DNA of 64,000 bases from Mycobacterium sp. SMC-8 (lineage in GTDB: Bacteria; Actinomycetota; Actinomycetes; Mycobacteriales; Mycobacteriaceae), in NCBI RefSeq assembly GCF_025263565.1, contig NZ_CP079865.1, forward strand, positions 4,464,001-4,528,000, written 5' to 3'. The first letter of the stretch is position 1; each line of letters begins with the position of its first letter. The notes beneath the pieces were generated by a model. It searched no databases. It was not told where the DNA came from and saw only the letters and a program-made list of their open reading frames with translations. Shown in pieces: positions 45,512 through 54,452 of this stretch. A program made the translations under genes and the position numbers.

Positions 45512-46735
45512 ATGACGACAACCCGACTGTTCGCTGTCCTGTCCGCGGCCCTTCTCGGTGCCGGCTGCGCCACGCCGGAGAGTGCGCCGCCCATCGAGCA
45601 GTCCGAATCGCGCGTTCCGGCCGCACAGACCGAGGAGTCGTCACCGACGCCGCGCCTGGCGTTGAGCTATGACGGGGGAGTGCTGGTTCTCGACGCGGCC
45701 ACGCTGCAGCAGATCGCCGACATCCCGCTGGACGGGTTCGTCCGGCTCAACGCCGCCGCCAACGGACGCCACGTCCTGGTCTCCCAGGCCGACGGCTTCG
45801 CGGTGCTCGACATGGGGACCTGGACGGACGCGCACGGTGATCACGGGCACCACTACACCGCCGAACCCGCGTTGACCGACCTGCGGTTCGGCGGTGACGA
45901 GCCCGGCCACGTCGTCGCGCACGACGACCGGCTGACCCTGTTCAGCGACGGCACCGGGGCCGTCGACGTGGTTGACCCGCACGCGCTGCTCGACGGCGAC
46001 GGGGACGCCGAAAATGTGCTGACGACAAGTCCGCATCACGGAGTCGCGGTGGCGCGACAGGACGGCACCGTGGTCGTCAGCGTCGGTGACGAGCGCGGGC
46101 GCACCGGCCTGGAGACCCTCGACGCGGCGGGAACCCGGATCGCCGCGACCGATGAGTGCCCGGGTCTGCACGGCGAGGCGGCGGCGGCCGGCGGAGTGCT
46201 GACGTTCGGCTGCGAGGACGGCCTGCTCATCGTGCGCGGCAACGACATTCAGAAGGTCTCCAGCCCAGATCCCTACGGCCGCATCGGAAACCAGGCCGGC
46301 AGCGAGGAATCCCCGGTCGTTCTCGGTGACTACAAGACCGAGCCCGAAGCCGACATCGAACGGCCGCAACGGTTCACGCTGACCGACACCGCGACGGGCT
46401 CGTTGCGCGTGATCCCGCTGGAGGCCAGCTACAGCTTCCGTTCCCTGGACCGCGGCCCCGAAGGGGAGGCCGTGATCCTGGGCACCGATGGTGCCCTGCA
46501 TGTGTTCGATCCGGTCAGTGCGCAGCGCATCGGGTACTTCCCGGCGATCGGGGCGTGGACCGAGCCCGACGAGTGGCAGTCTCCGATGCCGAACCTGCAC
46601 GTCCAGGACGGCGTGGCCTACGTCAGCGATCCGCACGCACGGCGTCTGGTCGCAATCGACCTCGCGAACGGTTCGGTGGTCGCCGATACCGCGCTGAGCC
46701 ACCGGCCGGTCGAGCTGACGGGGGTCGAAGGCTGA
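45512..46735 (+). CDS. AztD-like periplasmic zinc-binding lipoprotein
   Basis: The 407-residue protein has a signal peptide with lipobox LLGAGC (cysteine near residue 19), a Pro/Ser linker, and a beta-propeller-like body. A His-rich stretch DAHGDHGHHYTAEPALTDL is followed by GHVVAHDDRLTLFSDGTG and SPHHGVAVARQDGTVVVSV, the pattern of AztD zinc metallochaperones, which hand zinc to the binding protein AztC. No aztABC genes are adjacent, so it is solitary here. The Zur-like box supports a zinc-limitation role. ATG 45512 is preferred; GTG 45506 is also possible. Confidence 0.75.
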   Translation: MTTTRLFAVLSAALLGAGCATPESAPPIEQSESRVPAAQTEESSPTPRLALSYDGGVLVLDAATLQQIADIPLDGFVRLNAAANGRHVLVSQADGFAVLDMGTWTDAHGDHGHHYTAEPALTDLRFGGDEPGHVVAHDDRLTLFSDGTGAVDVVDPHALLDGDGDAENVLTTSPHHGVAVARQDGTVVVSVGDERGRTGLETLDAAGTRIAATDECPGLHGEAAAAGGVLTFGCEDGLLIVRGNDIQKVSSPDPYGRIGNQAGSEESPVVLGDYKTEPEADIERPQRFTLTDTATGSLRVIPLEASYSFRSLDRGPEGEAVILGTDGALHVFDPVSAQRIGYFPAIGAWTEPDEWQSPMPNLHVQDGVAYVSDPHARRLVAIDLANGSVVADTALSHRPVELTGVEG

Positions 46736-46760
46736 CGGCACGGCCTGACACACTGATGCA

Positions 46761-47978
46761 GTGCTGCGCATTGGGTTGACCGGAGGAATCGGGGCGGGCA
46801 AGTCGACGGTGTCGGCGACGTTCAGCGAGCTCGGCGGGATCGTCGTGGACGGCGACGTGATCGCCCGCGAGGTGGTCGAACCGGGGACCCCCGGCCTGGC
46901 CAAATTGGTCGACGCGTTCGGCGAGCAGATCCTGCTGCCCGACGGCGCATTGAACCGGCCGGCGCTGGCGGCGATCGCGTTCAGCGACCAGGACAAGCGG
47001 GCCACGCTGAATGGGATCGTGCATCCCCTTGTGGGGCAACGCCGTTCGGAGCTGATCGAGGCCGCCGCGCACGATGCCGTGATCGTCGAGGACATCCCCC
47101 TGCTGGTCGAATCGCAGATGGCGCCGATGTTCCCGCTGGTGGTGATCGTGCACGCCGACGAGGACGTGCGGGTCAAACGCCTGATCGAGTACCGCAATTT
47201 CTCCGAGGAGGACGCCCGGGCGCGCATCGCGGCACAGGCCACCGAAGAACAGCGCCGCGTCGTGGCCGACGTCTGGCTGGACAACTCGGGCAGCGCCGGC
47301 GAACTCGTGGAGAAGGCCCGCGCGTTGTGGCATGAGCGCATCCAGCCGTTCGCCCGCAACCTCGAGGCGGGCACCCCGGCGTCATCGGCGCCGCAGCTGG
47401 TCCCGGCCGACCCGCAGTGGCCGGCGCAGGCGCAACGGATCCTGGCCCGGTTGCGGACCGCTTGCGGTCACCGCGCCTCGCGGGTGGACCACATCGGCTC
47501 GACCGCGGTACCAGGCCTGGACGCCAGGGACGTGATCGACGTGCAGGTGACCGTGCCGTCTCTGGAGGTCGCCGACGAACTCGCCGAGGCGATGCGGGGC
47601 GCCGGGTATGTGCCCACCTCGGTCACCTCCGATGTCGGCAAGCCCGACGGGCGCAGCACCGTGGCCGAATTCGACCACTCCGACAGCGCCGACCGGTGGG
47701 GCAAGCGGTTGTACTGCTCGGCCGACCCGGGACGCCCGACCAACGTGCACGTGCGGGTGGACGGCTGGCCCAACCAGCAGTTCGCGCTGCTGTTCGTCGA
47801 TTGGCTGAAAGCCAACCCCGCTGCTCAGTCCGAGTACCTCGAACTCAAGCAGGGCGTCACCGCGCGGGAGCATCCGACCACGGGGGCCTACGCCGACGCG
47901 AAGGAGCCGTGGTTCCTCGACAATTACCGCCGGGCCTGGGAGTGGGCGCAGGCCACCGGCTGGCGGCCGTCGGGCTAG
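46761..47978 (+). CDS. coaE: Dephospho-CoA kinase fused to UPF0157/GrpB domain
   Basis: CoaE phosphorylates dephospho-CoA in the last step of coenzyme A synthesis. Residues 1-200 are the kinase (P-loop GLTGGIGAGKSTVS, GDVIAREVVEPGTPG, EDIPLLVES), and residues about 210-405 are the GrpB-like nucleotidyltransferase-fold domain (VDHIGSTAVPGLDARDVIDVQV), a fusion typical of mycobacteria. GTG 46761 starts MLRIGLTGG. The stop TAG is the last three bases of CTAG at 47975-47978, which is the target of the insertion sequence that follows. Confidence 0.95.
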   Translation: MLRIGLTGGIGAGKSTVSATFSELGGIVVDGDVIAREVVEPGTPGLAKLVDAFGEQILLPDGALNRPALAAIAFSDQDKRATLNGIVHPLVGQRRSELIEAAAHDAVIVEDIPLLVESQMAPMFPLVVIVHADEDVRVKRLIEYRNFSEEDARARIAAQATEEQRRVVADVWLDNSGSAGELVEKARALWHERIQPFARNLEAGTPASSAPQLVPADPQWPAQAQRILARLRTACGHRASRVDHIGSTAVPGLDARDVIDVQVTVPSLEVADELAEAMRGAGYVPTSVTSDVGKPDGRSTVAEFDHSDSADRWGKRLYCSADPGRPTNVHVRVDGWPNQQFALLFVDWLKANPAAQSEYLELKQGVTAREHPTTGAYADAKEPWFLDNYRRAWEWAQATGWRPSG

Positions 47979-48908
47979 GGCGTGTCTGCTTAATGTGAAC
48001 GATGTTGTGCCTGATGCTGTTTAAGTGTTACGGACTGATGTGATTTCTGATGACTTGTGGTCGGTGATTGAGCCGGTACTGCCTTCGGGTCGACGGCGCG
48101 GGCGGCCGTGGAACGATCATCGGGTGACGCTGGAAGGAATTATCTGGCGTTACCGGACTGGATCTCCGTGGCGCGATCTGCCCGCGCAGTTCGGCGCCTG
48201 GCAGTCGGTGGCTGAACGTCACCTGCGGTGGTCCACCGACGGCACCTACGCGCAGATCTTCGCAGCGATCTCCCGTGACATCGATGTCGATGACGCTGAC
48301 GCTGAGCTGGTCGAACTGCTGCTGGCGGTGGATTCGACCAGCGTGCGTGTACATCAGCATGCCGCTGGTGCCCGCCCTGGTCGCCACACAGGGGGATCTG
48401 TCGAATTACAACAAACACCCCGATGAGCCCGATGACCATGCCATCGGCCGTTCACGCGGCGGGCTGACAACGAAGATCCACGCGCTGGCCGATCAACGCT
48501 GCAGCGCGGTCACCATGGCACTGTCGCCGGGGCAAGCCGGCGACAACCCGATGCTGTGGCCACTGCTGACTGCCCATCAGGGCCCAAAGTTTCGGCTACT
48601 CGCCGATAAGGCGTACTCCCATGACTCGACCCGAGCCCGACTGCGCCAGCTCAAAATCGCCCACACCATTCCCGAGCGCAGCGACCAGATCGCCCGCCGA
48701 AAGAGCCGGGGAAGCAAAGGCGGACGGCCACCGGCGTTCTCCGGGCGAATCTATAAGCACCGCAACACCGTCGAGCGATCCTTCAACCGCTTCAAGCACT
48801 GGCGAGGTATCGCCACCCGATACGACAAATACGCGCTGAGCTACCTCGGGGGCGTCACCCTAGCTGCGATCATCATCTATCACCGCGTCCGCAATTAACA
48901 GACACTAC
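47979..48908 (+). mobile_element. Complete IS5-family (IS427-group-like) insertion sequence
   Basis: The 930-bp element carries imperfect terminal repeats of about 17 bases sharing the core GTGTCTG (left end GGCGTGTCTGCTTAATG; right end read inward GTAGTGTCTGTTAATTG). It is flanked by CTAG at 47975-47978 and 48909-48912, a four-base target duplication. A two-frame transposase fills it. The left CTAG contains the coaE stop and the right CTAG contains the stop of the convergent minus-strand gene. The insertion therefore separated two genes without damaging either. Confidence 0.88.
48025..48898 (+). CDS. IS5-family DDE transposase in two overlapping frames
   Basis: The first frame (GTG 48025 to about 48426) encodes the N-terminal DUF4096-like region (SDDLWSVIEPVLPSGRRRGRPW, WRDLPAQFGAWQSV) and the first catalytic aspartate in LLAVDSTSVRVHQHAAGA. 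The second frame (to 48898) encodes DDHAIGRSRGGLTTKIH, the second aspartate in FRLLADKAYSHD and the glutamate in RNTVERSFNRFKHWRGIATRYDKY. The full protein needs a +1 (or -2) shift near CCCCGATGA at 48418-48426, just before the first-frame stop. IS427-group elements often use programmed frameshifting, so this may be functional; a point deletion is the alternative. Confidence 0.82.
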
Positions 48909-49433
48909 CTAGGGAGCGTCCGCAACCGCCGGCTCGGCGGGCGCAGGCGACCCGCCATCGATCGGAAGGTTCAACGGTGCACCGCACTGCAGGACCCCGT
49001 AGAGCGGATCGTCTTTCGGCCGGAACAGTCGCGGCGCGATGAACTGATCGGCCTTCGCCACGATCTGATCGTCCACGAGGATCTCGCAGTGCAGGTTCGA
49101 TCCGTACGGCCACTCGATCGACAGCTCCATGCCCGCCTTTGCGGGATCGGCGAGCACGGCGTTGATCTCGAAGGTCTGGCCGGGCAGCAGCGTGGGCTGC
49201 GCGCTGTTGACGTTCTCGTCGTCCATCCGGTACGCGACCACCGCGCCCCGAGAGGTGCCGTCGGCGCGGGCCCGGTAGAGGACGTTGTGAAGCACCTCCG
49301 GCTCGGCCGGGGCCGGCTGGATCTCGGTGGCGGGGTCCTGCGGTTGAGCCGAGGCGACCGGGGCCGCCAGCACGGCGGCCACCAGGGCGGCGGCGGTCGT
49401 AACAGCGGTCCGCGTGCGCGGGGCGGCAACCAT
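48909..49433 (-). CDS. Secreted hypothetical protein
   Basis: The 174-residue product starts with a signal peptide (MVAAPRTRTAVTTAAALVAA, cleavage near ASA-QPQ), then a Pro/Glu-rich stretch and a compact domain with two cysteines (NLHCEILVDDQIVAKADQF and LQCGAPL). I do not recognise a named family. Its stop codon TAG lies in the CTAG duplicated by the adjacent insertion sequence, so before insertion its stop overlapped that of coaE. The frame is open further upstream, but the signal peptide favours ATG 49433. Confidence 0.72.
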   Translation of the reverse strand: MVAAPRTRTAVTTAAALVAAVLAAPVASAQPQDPATEIQPAPAEPEVLHNVLYRARADGTSRGAVVAYRMDDENVNSAQPTLLPGQTFEINAVLADPAKAGMELSIEWPYGSNLHCEILVDDQIVAKADQFIAPRLFRPKDDPLYGVLQCGAPLNLPIDGGSPAPAEPAVADAP

Positions 49434-49519
49434 GAAACGAGAGATTACCGTCCGTCTTTGCTCGGTCGCATACACAGTCATGGCCATCGGAATCAAGATC
49501 GCAGGCGCACCCGCGACCG

Positions 49520-50035
49520 TTACAGACCGCGCCAGGTCAACGGCATCCCGAGCCCGGACAACCACCGGTCGAGGTCGTAGTCGTGTCGGGCCAGCGCCTC
49601 GACGGTGGTGACCGCCGTGCGGATCGCACGTTCGCCGGCCTGCCGGTCGAGCAGCCCTTCGGCGAGTGCGGTGGCCAACTCGTCGATGTCGCTGACCTGC
49701 ACGTCCTGTCCGGTGCGCACCACGAGGTCGACATAGTGGTCTGTCCCCTCCCAGCAGGTCGGGCCCGGGCGGTAGACGCCGACATCGAGATAGAAGTCCT
49801 GATCACGCTCGTGCCCCGGGTTGAAATGGAACACCGTCACCCGCAGATCGAGGGTGGGCAGCATCCACGACTCCAGGTAGTGGAACTGAGCACGCCCGGG
49901 TGCCGGCCGGGCCATGTACAGCCCCCACGGCCGAACGGTGTACCGCTCGACCGCCCGGACGATGCCCTTGGGGTCGGTGTTGGTGCCGGCCGCAAGGTCG
50001 AAGGTCTCGTGCTTGGGAGGGTGGATGCCGACCAG
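49520..50035 (-). CDS. DUF402 family protein (Rv1632c-like), start uncertain
   Basis: The C-terminal part ([40 protein letters not shown]) is the DUF402 fold, related to the FomD/Ntdp nucleotide phosphatases; a role in nucleotide or RNA metabolism is possible. The first ATG (49915, [17 protein letters not shown]) cuts into conserved sequence. The frame continues upstream through [19 protein letters not shown], which looks like the true N-terminus, but no ATG, GTG or TTG is found before the in-frame stop near 50095. CTG 50035 is used here; CTG 50092 is another option. It is divergent from uvrB. Confidence 0.7.
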   Translation of the reverse strand: MVGIHPPKHETFDLAAGTNTDPKGIVRAVERYTVRPWGLYMARPAPGRAQFHYLESWMLPTLDLRVTVFHFNPGHERDQDFYLDVGVYRPGPTCWEGTDHYVDLVVRTGQDVQVSDIDELATALAEGLLDRQAGERAIRTAVTTVEALARHDYDLDRWLSGLGMPLTWRGL

Positions 50036-50079
50036 GATAAGCGCAGCCGGCTGCTGGTCGCGTGCTGCAGGAACAGAAC

Positions 50080-50102
50080 GTGTCGGTATCAGGTTCTACC
50101 CT
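50080..50102 (+). promoter_or_regulatory. PafBC-type DNA-damage promoter of uvrB
   Basis: GTGTCGGTA (50080-50088), eight bases, then TACCCT (50097-50102) fit the RecA-independent mycobacterial damage promoter TTGTCRGTG-N8-TANNNT with the exact spacing and two mismatches in the upstream part. The uvrB ATG begins seven bases after the -10, where transcription should start, so the mRNA is probably leaderless. Confidence 0.7.
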
Positions 50103-50108
50103 GGTGAA

Positions 50109-52268
50109 ATGGCTTTTGCGACCGAACACCCAGTGCTTGCGCACTCGGAGTACCGCCCCGTGGACGAGATCGTCCGCACCGGCAGGCGCTTCGAGGTGGT
50201 CAGCGAATACGAGCCCGCCGGCGATCAGCCCGCCGCCATCGACGAGCTGGAACGCCGCATCCGGGCGGGGGAGAAGGACGTGGTGCTGCTGGGCGCCACC
50301 GGCACCGGTAAGTCGGCGACCACCGCCTGGCTCATCGAACGGCTTCAGCGTCCCACCCTGGTGATGGCGCCGAACAAGACGCTGGCCGCGCAGCTGGCCA
50401 ACGAGTTGCGGGAGATGCTGCCCAACAACGCCGTCGAGTACTTCGTCTCCTACTACGACTACTACCAACCCGAGGCGTACATCGCGCAGACCGACACCTA
50501 CATCGAGAAGGACAGCTCGATCAACGACGACGTGGAGCGCCTACGCCACTCGGCGACGTCGAACCTGCTGTCCCGCCGCGACGTGGTGGTGGTCGCGTCG
50601 GTCTCGTGCATCTACGGTCTGGGCACCCCGCAGTCCTATCTGGACCGCTCGGTCGAGCTCAAGGTCGGCGACGAGGTGCCGCGCGACGACCTGCTGCGGC
50701 TGCTGGTCGACGTGCAGTACACCCGCAACGACATGGCGTTCACCCGCGGTACCTTCCGGGTCCGGGGCGACACCGTCGAGATCATCCCGTCCTACGAAGA
50801 GCTCGCGGTGCGCATCGAGTTTTTCGGCGACGAGATCGAAGAGCTGTACTACCTGCACCCGCTCACCGGCGACATCATCCGCAAGGTCGACTCGCTGCGG
50901 ATCTTCCCGGCCACCCACTACGTCGCCGGACCCGAGCGCATGGCCCAGGCCATCGCAAGCATCGAACAGGAACTCGAGGAGCGCCTGGCCGAGCTGGAGG
51001 GGCAGGGCAAGCTGCTGGAGGCCCAGCGGCTGCGGATGCGCACCAATTACGACGTCGAGATGATGCGCCAGGTCGGCTTTTGTTCGGGCATCGAGAACTA
51101 CTCGCGGCACATTGACGGCCGCGGTCCGGGCACCGCGCCCGCCACGTTGATCGACTACTTCCCCGAGGACTTCCTCCTCGTCATCGACGAGTCCCATGTG
51201 ACCGTGCCGCAGATCGGCGGCATGTACGAGGGCGACATGTCCCGCAAGCGCAACCTCGTGGACTTCGGATTCCGGCTGCCGTCGGCGGTGGACAACCGTC
51301 CGCTGACCTGGGAGGAGTTCGCCGACCGGATCGGTCAGACCGTGTACCTGTCGGCGACGCCCGGTTCCTACGAGCTCAGCCAGGCCGACGGTGAGTTCGT
51401 CGAGCAGGTCATCCGTCCGACCGGGTTGGTCGACCCCCAGGTCATCGTCAAGCCGACCAAGGGCCAGATCGACGACCTGATCGGTGAGATCCGCAAGCGG
51501 ACCGAACGTGACGAGCGCGTGCTCGTGACGACACTGACCAAGAAGATGGCCGAGGACCTGACGGACTATCTGCTGGAGATGGGGATCCGCGTTCGCTACC
51601 TGCACTCGGAGGTCGACACCCTGCGTCGGGTGGAGCTGCTGCGTCAGCTGCGCCTCGGTGAGTACGACGTGCTGGTCGGCATCAACCTGTTGCGAGAGGG
51701 TCTCGACCTGCCGGAGGTGTCCCTGGTGGCGATCCTCGATGCCGACAAGGAGGGGTTCCTGCGGTCGCCGCGCAGCCTGATCCAGACCATCGGTCGTGCG
51801 GCGCGAAATGTCTCCGGCGAGGTGCACATGTACGCCGACAAGGTGACCGATTCGATGAAGCAGGCCATCGACGAGACCGAGCGCCGCCGCGCCAAGCAGA
51901 TCGCCTACAACACCGAGCACGGCATCGATCCGAAGCCGTTGCGCAAGAAGATCGCCGACATCCTTGACCAGGTGTACCGGGAGGCCGACGATACCGAGGC
52001 GGTGGAGGTCGGTGGCTCCGGCCGCAACGCGTCACGGGGCCGGCGCGCGCCCGGTGAACCGGGCCGTGCGGTGAGCGCCGGGGTGATCGAGGGCCGCGAC
52101 ACCTCCAACATGCCGCGCGCCGAGCTCGCCGACCTGATCAAGGATCTGACCGCGCAGATGATGGCCGCGGCACGAGACCTGCAGTTCGAGTTGGCGGCCC
52201 GCATCCGTGACGAGATCGCCGACCTGAAGAAGGAACTCCGTGGCATGGACGCCGCGGGTCTCAAATGA
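50109..52268 (+). CDS. uvrB: Excinuclease ABC subunit B
   Basis: UvrB verifies DNA damage and directs incision with UvrA and UvrC. The 719-residue protein has Walker [12 protein letters not shown], the beta-hairpin region [25 protein letters not shown]-like [10 protein letters not shown], helicase motif [15 protein letters not shown] and QTIGRAARN, and a C-terminal UVR motif ([21 protein letters not shown]). A longer open frame begins at 49914, but ATG 50109 gives the family start ([18 protein letters not shown]) and fits the promoter position. Confidence 0.97.
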   Translation: MAFATEHPVLAHSEYRPVDEIVRTGRRFEVVSEYEPAGDQPAAIDELERRIRAGEKDVVLLGATGTGKSATTAWLIERLQRPTLVMAPNKTLAAQLANELREMLPNNAVEYFVSYYDYYQPEAYIAQTDTYIEKDSSINDDVERLRHSATSNLLSRRDVVVVASVSCIYGLGTPQSYLDRSVELKVGDEVPRDDLLRLLVDVQYTRNDMAFTRGTFRVRGDTVEIIPSYEELAVRIEFFGDEIEELYYLHPLTGDIIRKVDSLRIFPATHYVAGPERMAQAIASIEQELEERLAELEGQGKLLEAQRLRMRTNYDVEMMRQVGFCSGIENYSRHIDGRGPGTAPATLIDYFPEDFLLVIDESHVTVPQIGGMYEGDMSRKRNLVDFGFRLPSAVDNRPLTWEEFADRIGQTVYLSATPGSYELSQADGEFVEQVIRPTGLVDPQVIVKPTKGQIDDLIGEIRKRTERDERVLVTTLTKKMAEDLTDYLLEMGIRVRYLHSEVDTLRRVELLRQLRLGEYDVLVGINLLREGLDLPEVSLVAILDADKEGFLRSPRSLIQTIGRAARNVSGEVHMYADKVTDSMKQAIDETERRRAKQIAYNTEHGIDPKPLRKKIADILDQVYREADDTEAVEVGGSGRNASRGRRAPGEPGRAVSAGVIEGRDTSNMPRAELADLIKDLTAQMMAAARDLQFELAARIRDEIADLKKELRGMDAAGLK

Positions 52269-52269
52269 C

Positions 52270-52300
52270 TTGATCTCAACCGCTGTTGAGGTCCTACGGT
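52270..52300 (+). promoter_or_regulatory. MerR-type operator within the MFS promoter
   Basis: CTCAAC (52275-52280), CGCT and GTTGAG (52285-52290) form an exact palindrome, extended by GAT and GTC flanks. It lies between TTGATC (52270-52275) and TACGGT (52295-52300), a promoter with a 19-base spacer. MerR-family activators bind such palindromes in long-spacer promoters. The arrangement is seen; the regulator is not in the window. Confidence 0.6.
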
Positions 52301-52307
52301 CGAGACC

Positions 52308-53710
52308 GTGACCGAGACCGAAACCGTGGCCGCAAACAGCTGGCGTGAACTGCTCGGCCCCAAGAACCTCGGTGCCTCGACGGTGCTCGCCGGTGGTGTT
52401 GCGTTGTACGCCACCAATGAGTTCCTGACCATCAGCCTGATGCCCAGTGCGGTGGCCGACATCGGCGGTTACCGGTTCTACGCGTGGGTGACGACGGTGT
52501 ACCTGGTCGGGTCGGTGATGGCGGCGGCCACCGTGCATCCGGTGCTGATGCGTGTGGGGCCGCGGTCGGCCTACCTGCTGGGCCTGACCGTGTTCGGGCT
52601 CGGCAGCCTCGGATGCGCTGCCGCGCCGGCCATGGAGTGGCTGCTCGTCGGACGCACCGTGCAGGGCGCCGCGGGCGGCCTGCTGGCCGGCCTCGGGTAC
52701 GCGGTGATCAACACGGTGTTGCCGCGCGCGCTGTGGACCAAAGCGTCGGCACTCGTATCGGCGATGTGGGGGGTGGGCACGCTGGCCGGGCCGGCCGCCG
52801 GCGGCTTGTTCGCCCAATATGCTTCATGGCGTTGGGCTTTCGGTGTTCTGGTGGTGCTGACCACCGTGATGTCGGCGCTGGTGCCGCTGGCCCTGCCATC
52901 GCGTTCCGGCATCGCCGCGGCCGCTCGGCAGCCCTTCCGCGCGCCGCTGCAGTCGCTGATGCTGCTCGGTGCGGCCGCGCTGTCGGTCAGCGTTGCCGGG
53001 GTCGCGGACGATCCGCGGCTCACCGTGGCGTTGGTGGCCGTCGGTGTCGGCCTGGTGGTTGTGTTCGTCGTCATCGACAAGCGGGCCGGTGCTTCGGTGT
53101 TGCCGCCCAGTGCTTTCAAGCCGGGACCGCTGAAATGGATCTACCTGACGCTCGGCGCGCTGATGGCCGCGACGATGGTCGACATGTATGTGCCGCTGTT
53201 CGGTCAGCGGCTCGCGCATCTGACACCGGTGGCGGCCGGATTCCTGGGCGCCGGACTTGCGATCGGGTGGACGGCGAGCGAGATCGCCAGCGCTTCGCTG
53301 ACGGGGCAGCGCACGATCCGGCGCACGGTCGCGGTCGCACCGCTGGTGATGGCCGCCGGACTGATGATCTGCGCGGTGATCCAACGCGGCGACACCGGGC
53401 CGGTGCTGGTCGCGATCTGGGCAGTGGGTCTGATGATCAGCGGGCGGGGGTGGGTATGGCGTGGCCGCATCTGTCGGCGTGGGCGATGAGCAAGGTGGAC
53501 GATCCGGCCGAGGGGCCCGCGGCCGCGGCGGCGATCAACACCGTGCAGGTGATCTCGGCGGCGTTCGGTGCGGCGCTGGCCGGAGTCATTGCCAATCTGG
53601 CGAGCGCGGGCGACGCTGCCGCGGCGCGGTGGTTGTTCGGCGTCTTCGCCATGCTCGCCGCCGGCGCGACGGTGGCTTCGACCTTCAGTAGTCGCTCACG
53701 ATCACGCTGA
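52308..53710 (+). pseudogene. MFS drug exporter (Rv1634-like), frameshifted
   Basis: The first frame encodes about 378 residues of a 14-helix-type major facilitator exporter (GGYRFYAWVTTVYLVGSVMAA, GRTVQGAAGGLLAGLGYAVI) and then diverges after GLMISG into a non-membrane tail ending at 53489. The expected continuation, AGVGMAWPHLSAWAMSKVDD through INTVQVISAAFGAALAGV, lies in the -1 frame to 53710. The change falls in CGGGCGGGGG at 53441-53450, where one G appears to be missing. It could be a real null mutation, a variable tract or a base-calling error. The GTG at 52308 and the upstream operator are intact. uvrB ends 39 bases before. Confidence 0.85.
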
Positions 53711-53758
53711 TCCGAACTGTTCCCGCACCGACAGCGCACTGCGACACTCGTATTCAGT

Positions 53759-53829
53759 GCGGGTGTGGCTGAGTGGCTAGGCACCGGCCTGCAAAGCCGT
53801 TTACACGGGTTCGAATCCCGTCACTCGCT
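53759..53829 (+). tRNA. tRNA-Cys(GCA)
   Basis: The acceptor GCGGGTG (53759-53765) pairs with CACTCGC (53822-53828) including one G-T pair, followed by discriminator T, which is the cysteine identity base. The anticodon loop CTGCAAA gives GCA, and the T arm is ACGGG TTCGAAT CCCGT. CCA is not encoded. The molecule is 71 bases and has a normal cloverleaf. Confidence 0.93.
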
Positions 53830-53854
53830 CGCATGAAGTATCCGTGGTCACCCG

Positions 53855-53892
53855 CCGGTTTACTTTACCAACCGGACGGTAAAGTAAACCGG
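53855..53892. promoter_or_regulatory. Large palindromic operator over the tetR start
   Basis: CCGGTTTACTTTACC (53855-53869) and GGTAAAGTAAACCGG (53878-53892) are exact reverse complements with an eight-base spacer. The right arm ends on the first base of the tetR GTG start. TTTACC-N8-GGTAAA cores of this kind are bound by TetR/QacR-like repressors, so the site is very likely the autoregulatory operator for tetR and the two SMR genes. Confidence 0.85.
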
Positions 53893-54452
53893 TGACTTCG
53901 ACCCCTCCGGTCCGCGGGCGCCCATCGTCGCTGACGAGCATCCTCGACACCGCCCGCGACCTGCTCGACGCCGGCACCCCGGTTTCCTTCGACTCCGTGG
54001 CGCAGGCGTGCGGGCTGACCAAGCCGGGACTGCTGTACCACTTTCCGACGAAGTCCGCGCTGATGGAGGCGTTGGTCGACCACATCGTGGACTCCCAGGA
54101 GCGGCAATTGGCCCATTGCCTCGACGTTCCACTCGACGCGGCGTCGCCGCGGCAACGCCTGAGCGCCTACCTGCGGTGGGCGCTGCTGACCCGGCATCGG
54201 CGGTCGGACCTGGTGATGCTCAGCGACCCGAAGACGGCCGACCGCATGCTCGCCCGCTGGACCGAGCGTTTTCACCCTTGGGTGCACGTCCCGTCCGGTC
54301 TGCCGCCGCAGGAGCGCGCCCGCCTGCATGCGGCGAGGATGCTCGCCGACGGTGCGTGGCTGTCCGATTCGTCCGCCACCTTCCCGCTCGCTGAACACGA
54401 ACGGCCGCAGGTGCTTTCGCTGGCGCTTGAGTTGCTGGGGGAGAAGGCCTGA
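53892..54452 (+). CDS. TetR-family transcriptional repressor
   Basis: The 186-residue protein has an N-terminal TetR helix-turn-helix (SILDTARDLLDAGTPVSFDS and CGLTKPGLLYHFPTKSALMEAL) and a helical ligand-binding domain of the TetR_C_37 kind (AYLRWALLTRHRRSDLVMLSD). It overlaps the first SMR gene by one base (TGATG), so it should sense a substrate of that pump. Its GTG start lies in the operator. Confidence 0.92.
   Translation: MTSTPPVRGRPSSLTSILDTARDLLDAGTPVSFDSVAQACGLTKPGLLYHFPTKSALMEALVDHIVDSQERQLAHCLDVPLDAASPRQRLSAYLRWALLTRHRRSDLVMLSDPKTADRMLARWTERFHPWVHVPSGLPPQERARLHAARMLADGAWLSDSSATFPLAEHERPQVLSLALELLGEKA

Noticed and set aside
50060..50095. A possible LexA box near uvrB (GAACAGAACGTGTC).
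   Set aside because: It lacks the symmetric TCGAAC-N4-GTTCGA form, and the PafBC motif explains the site better.
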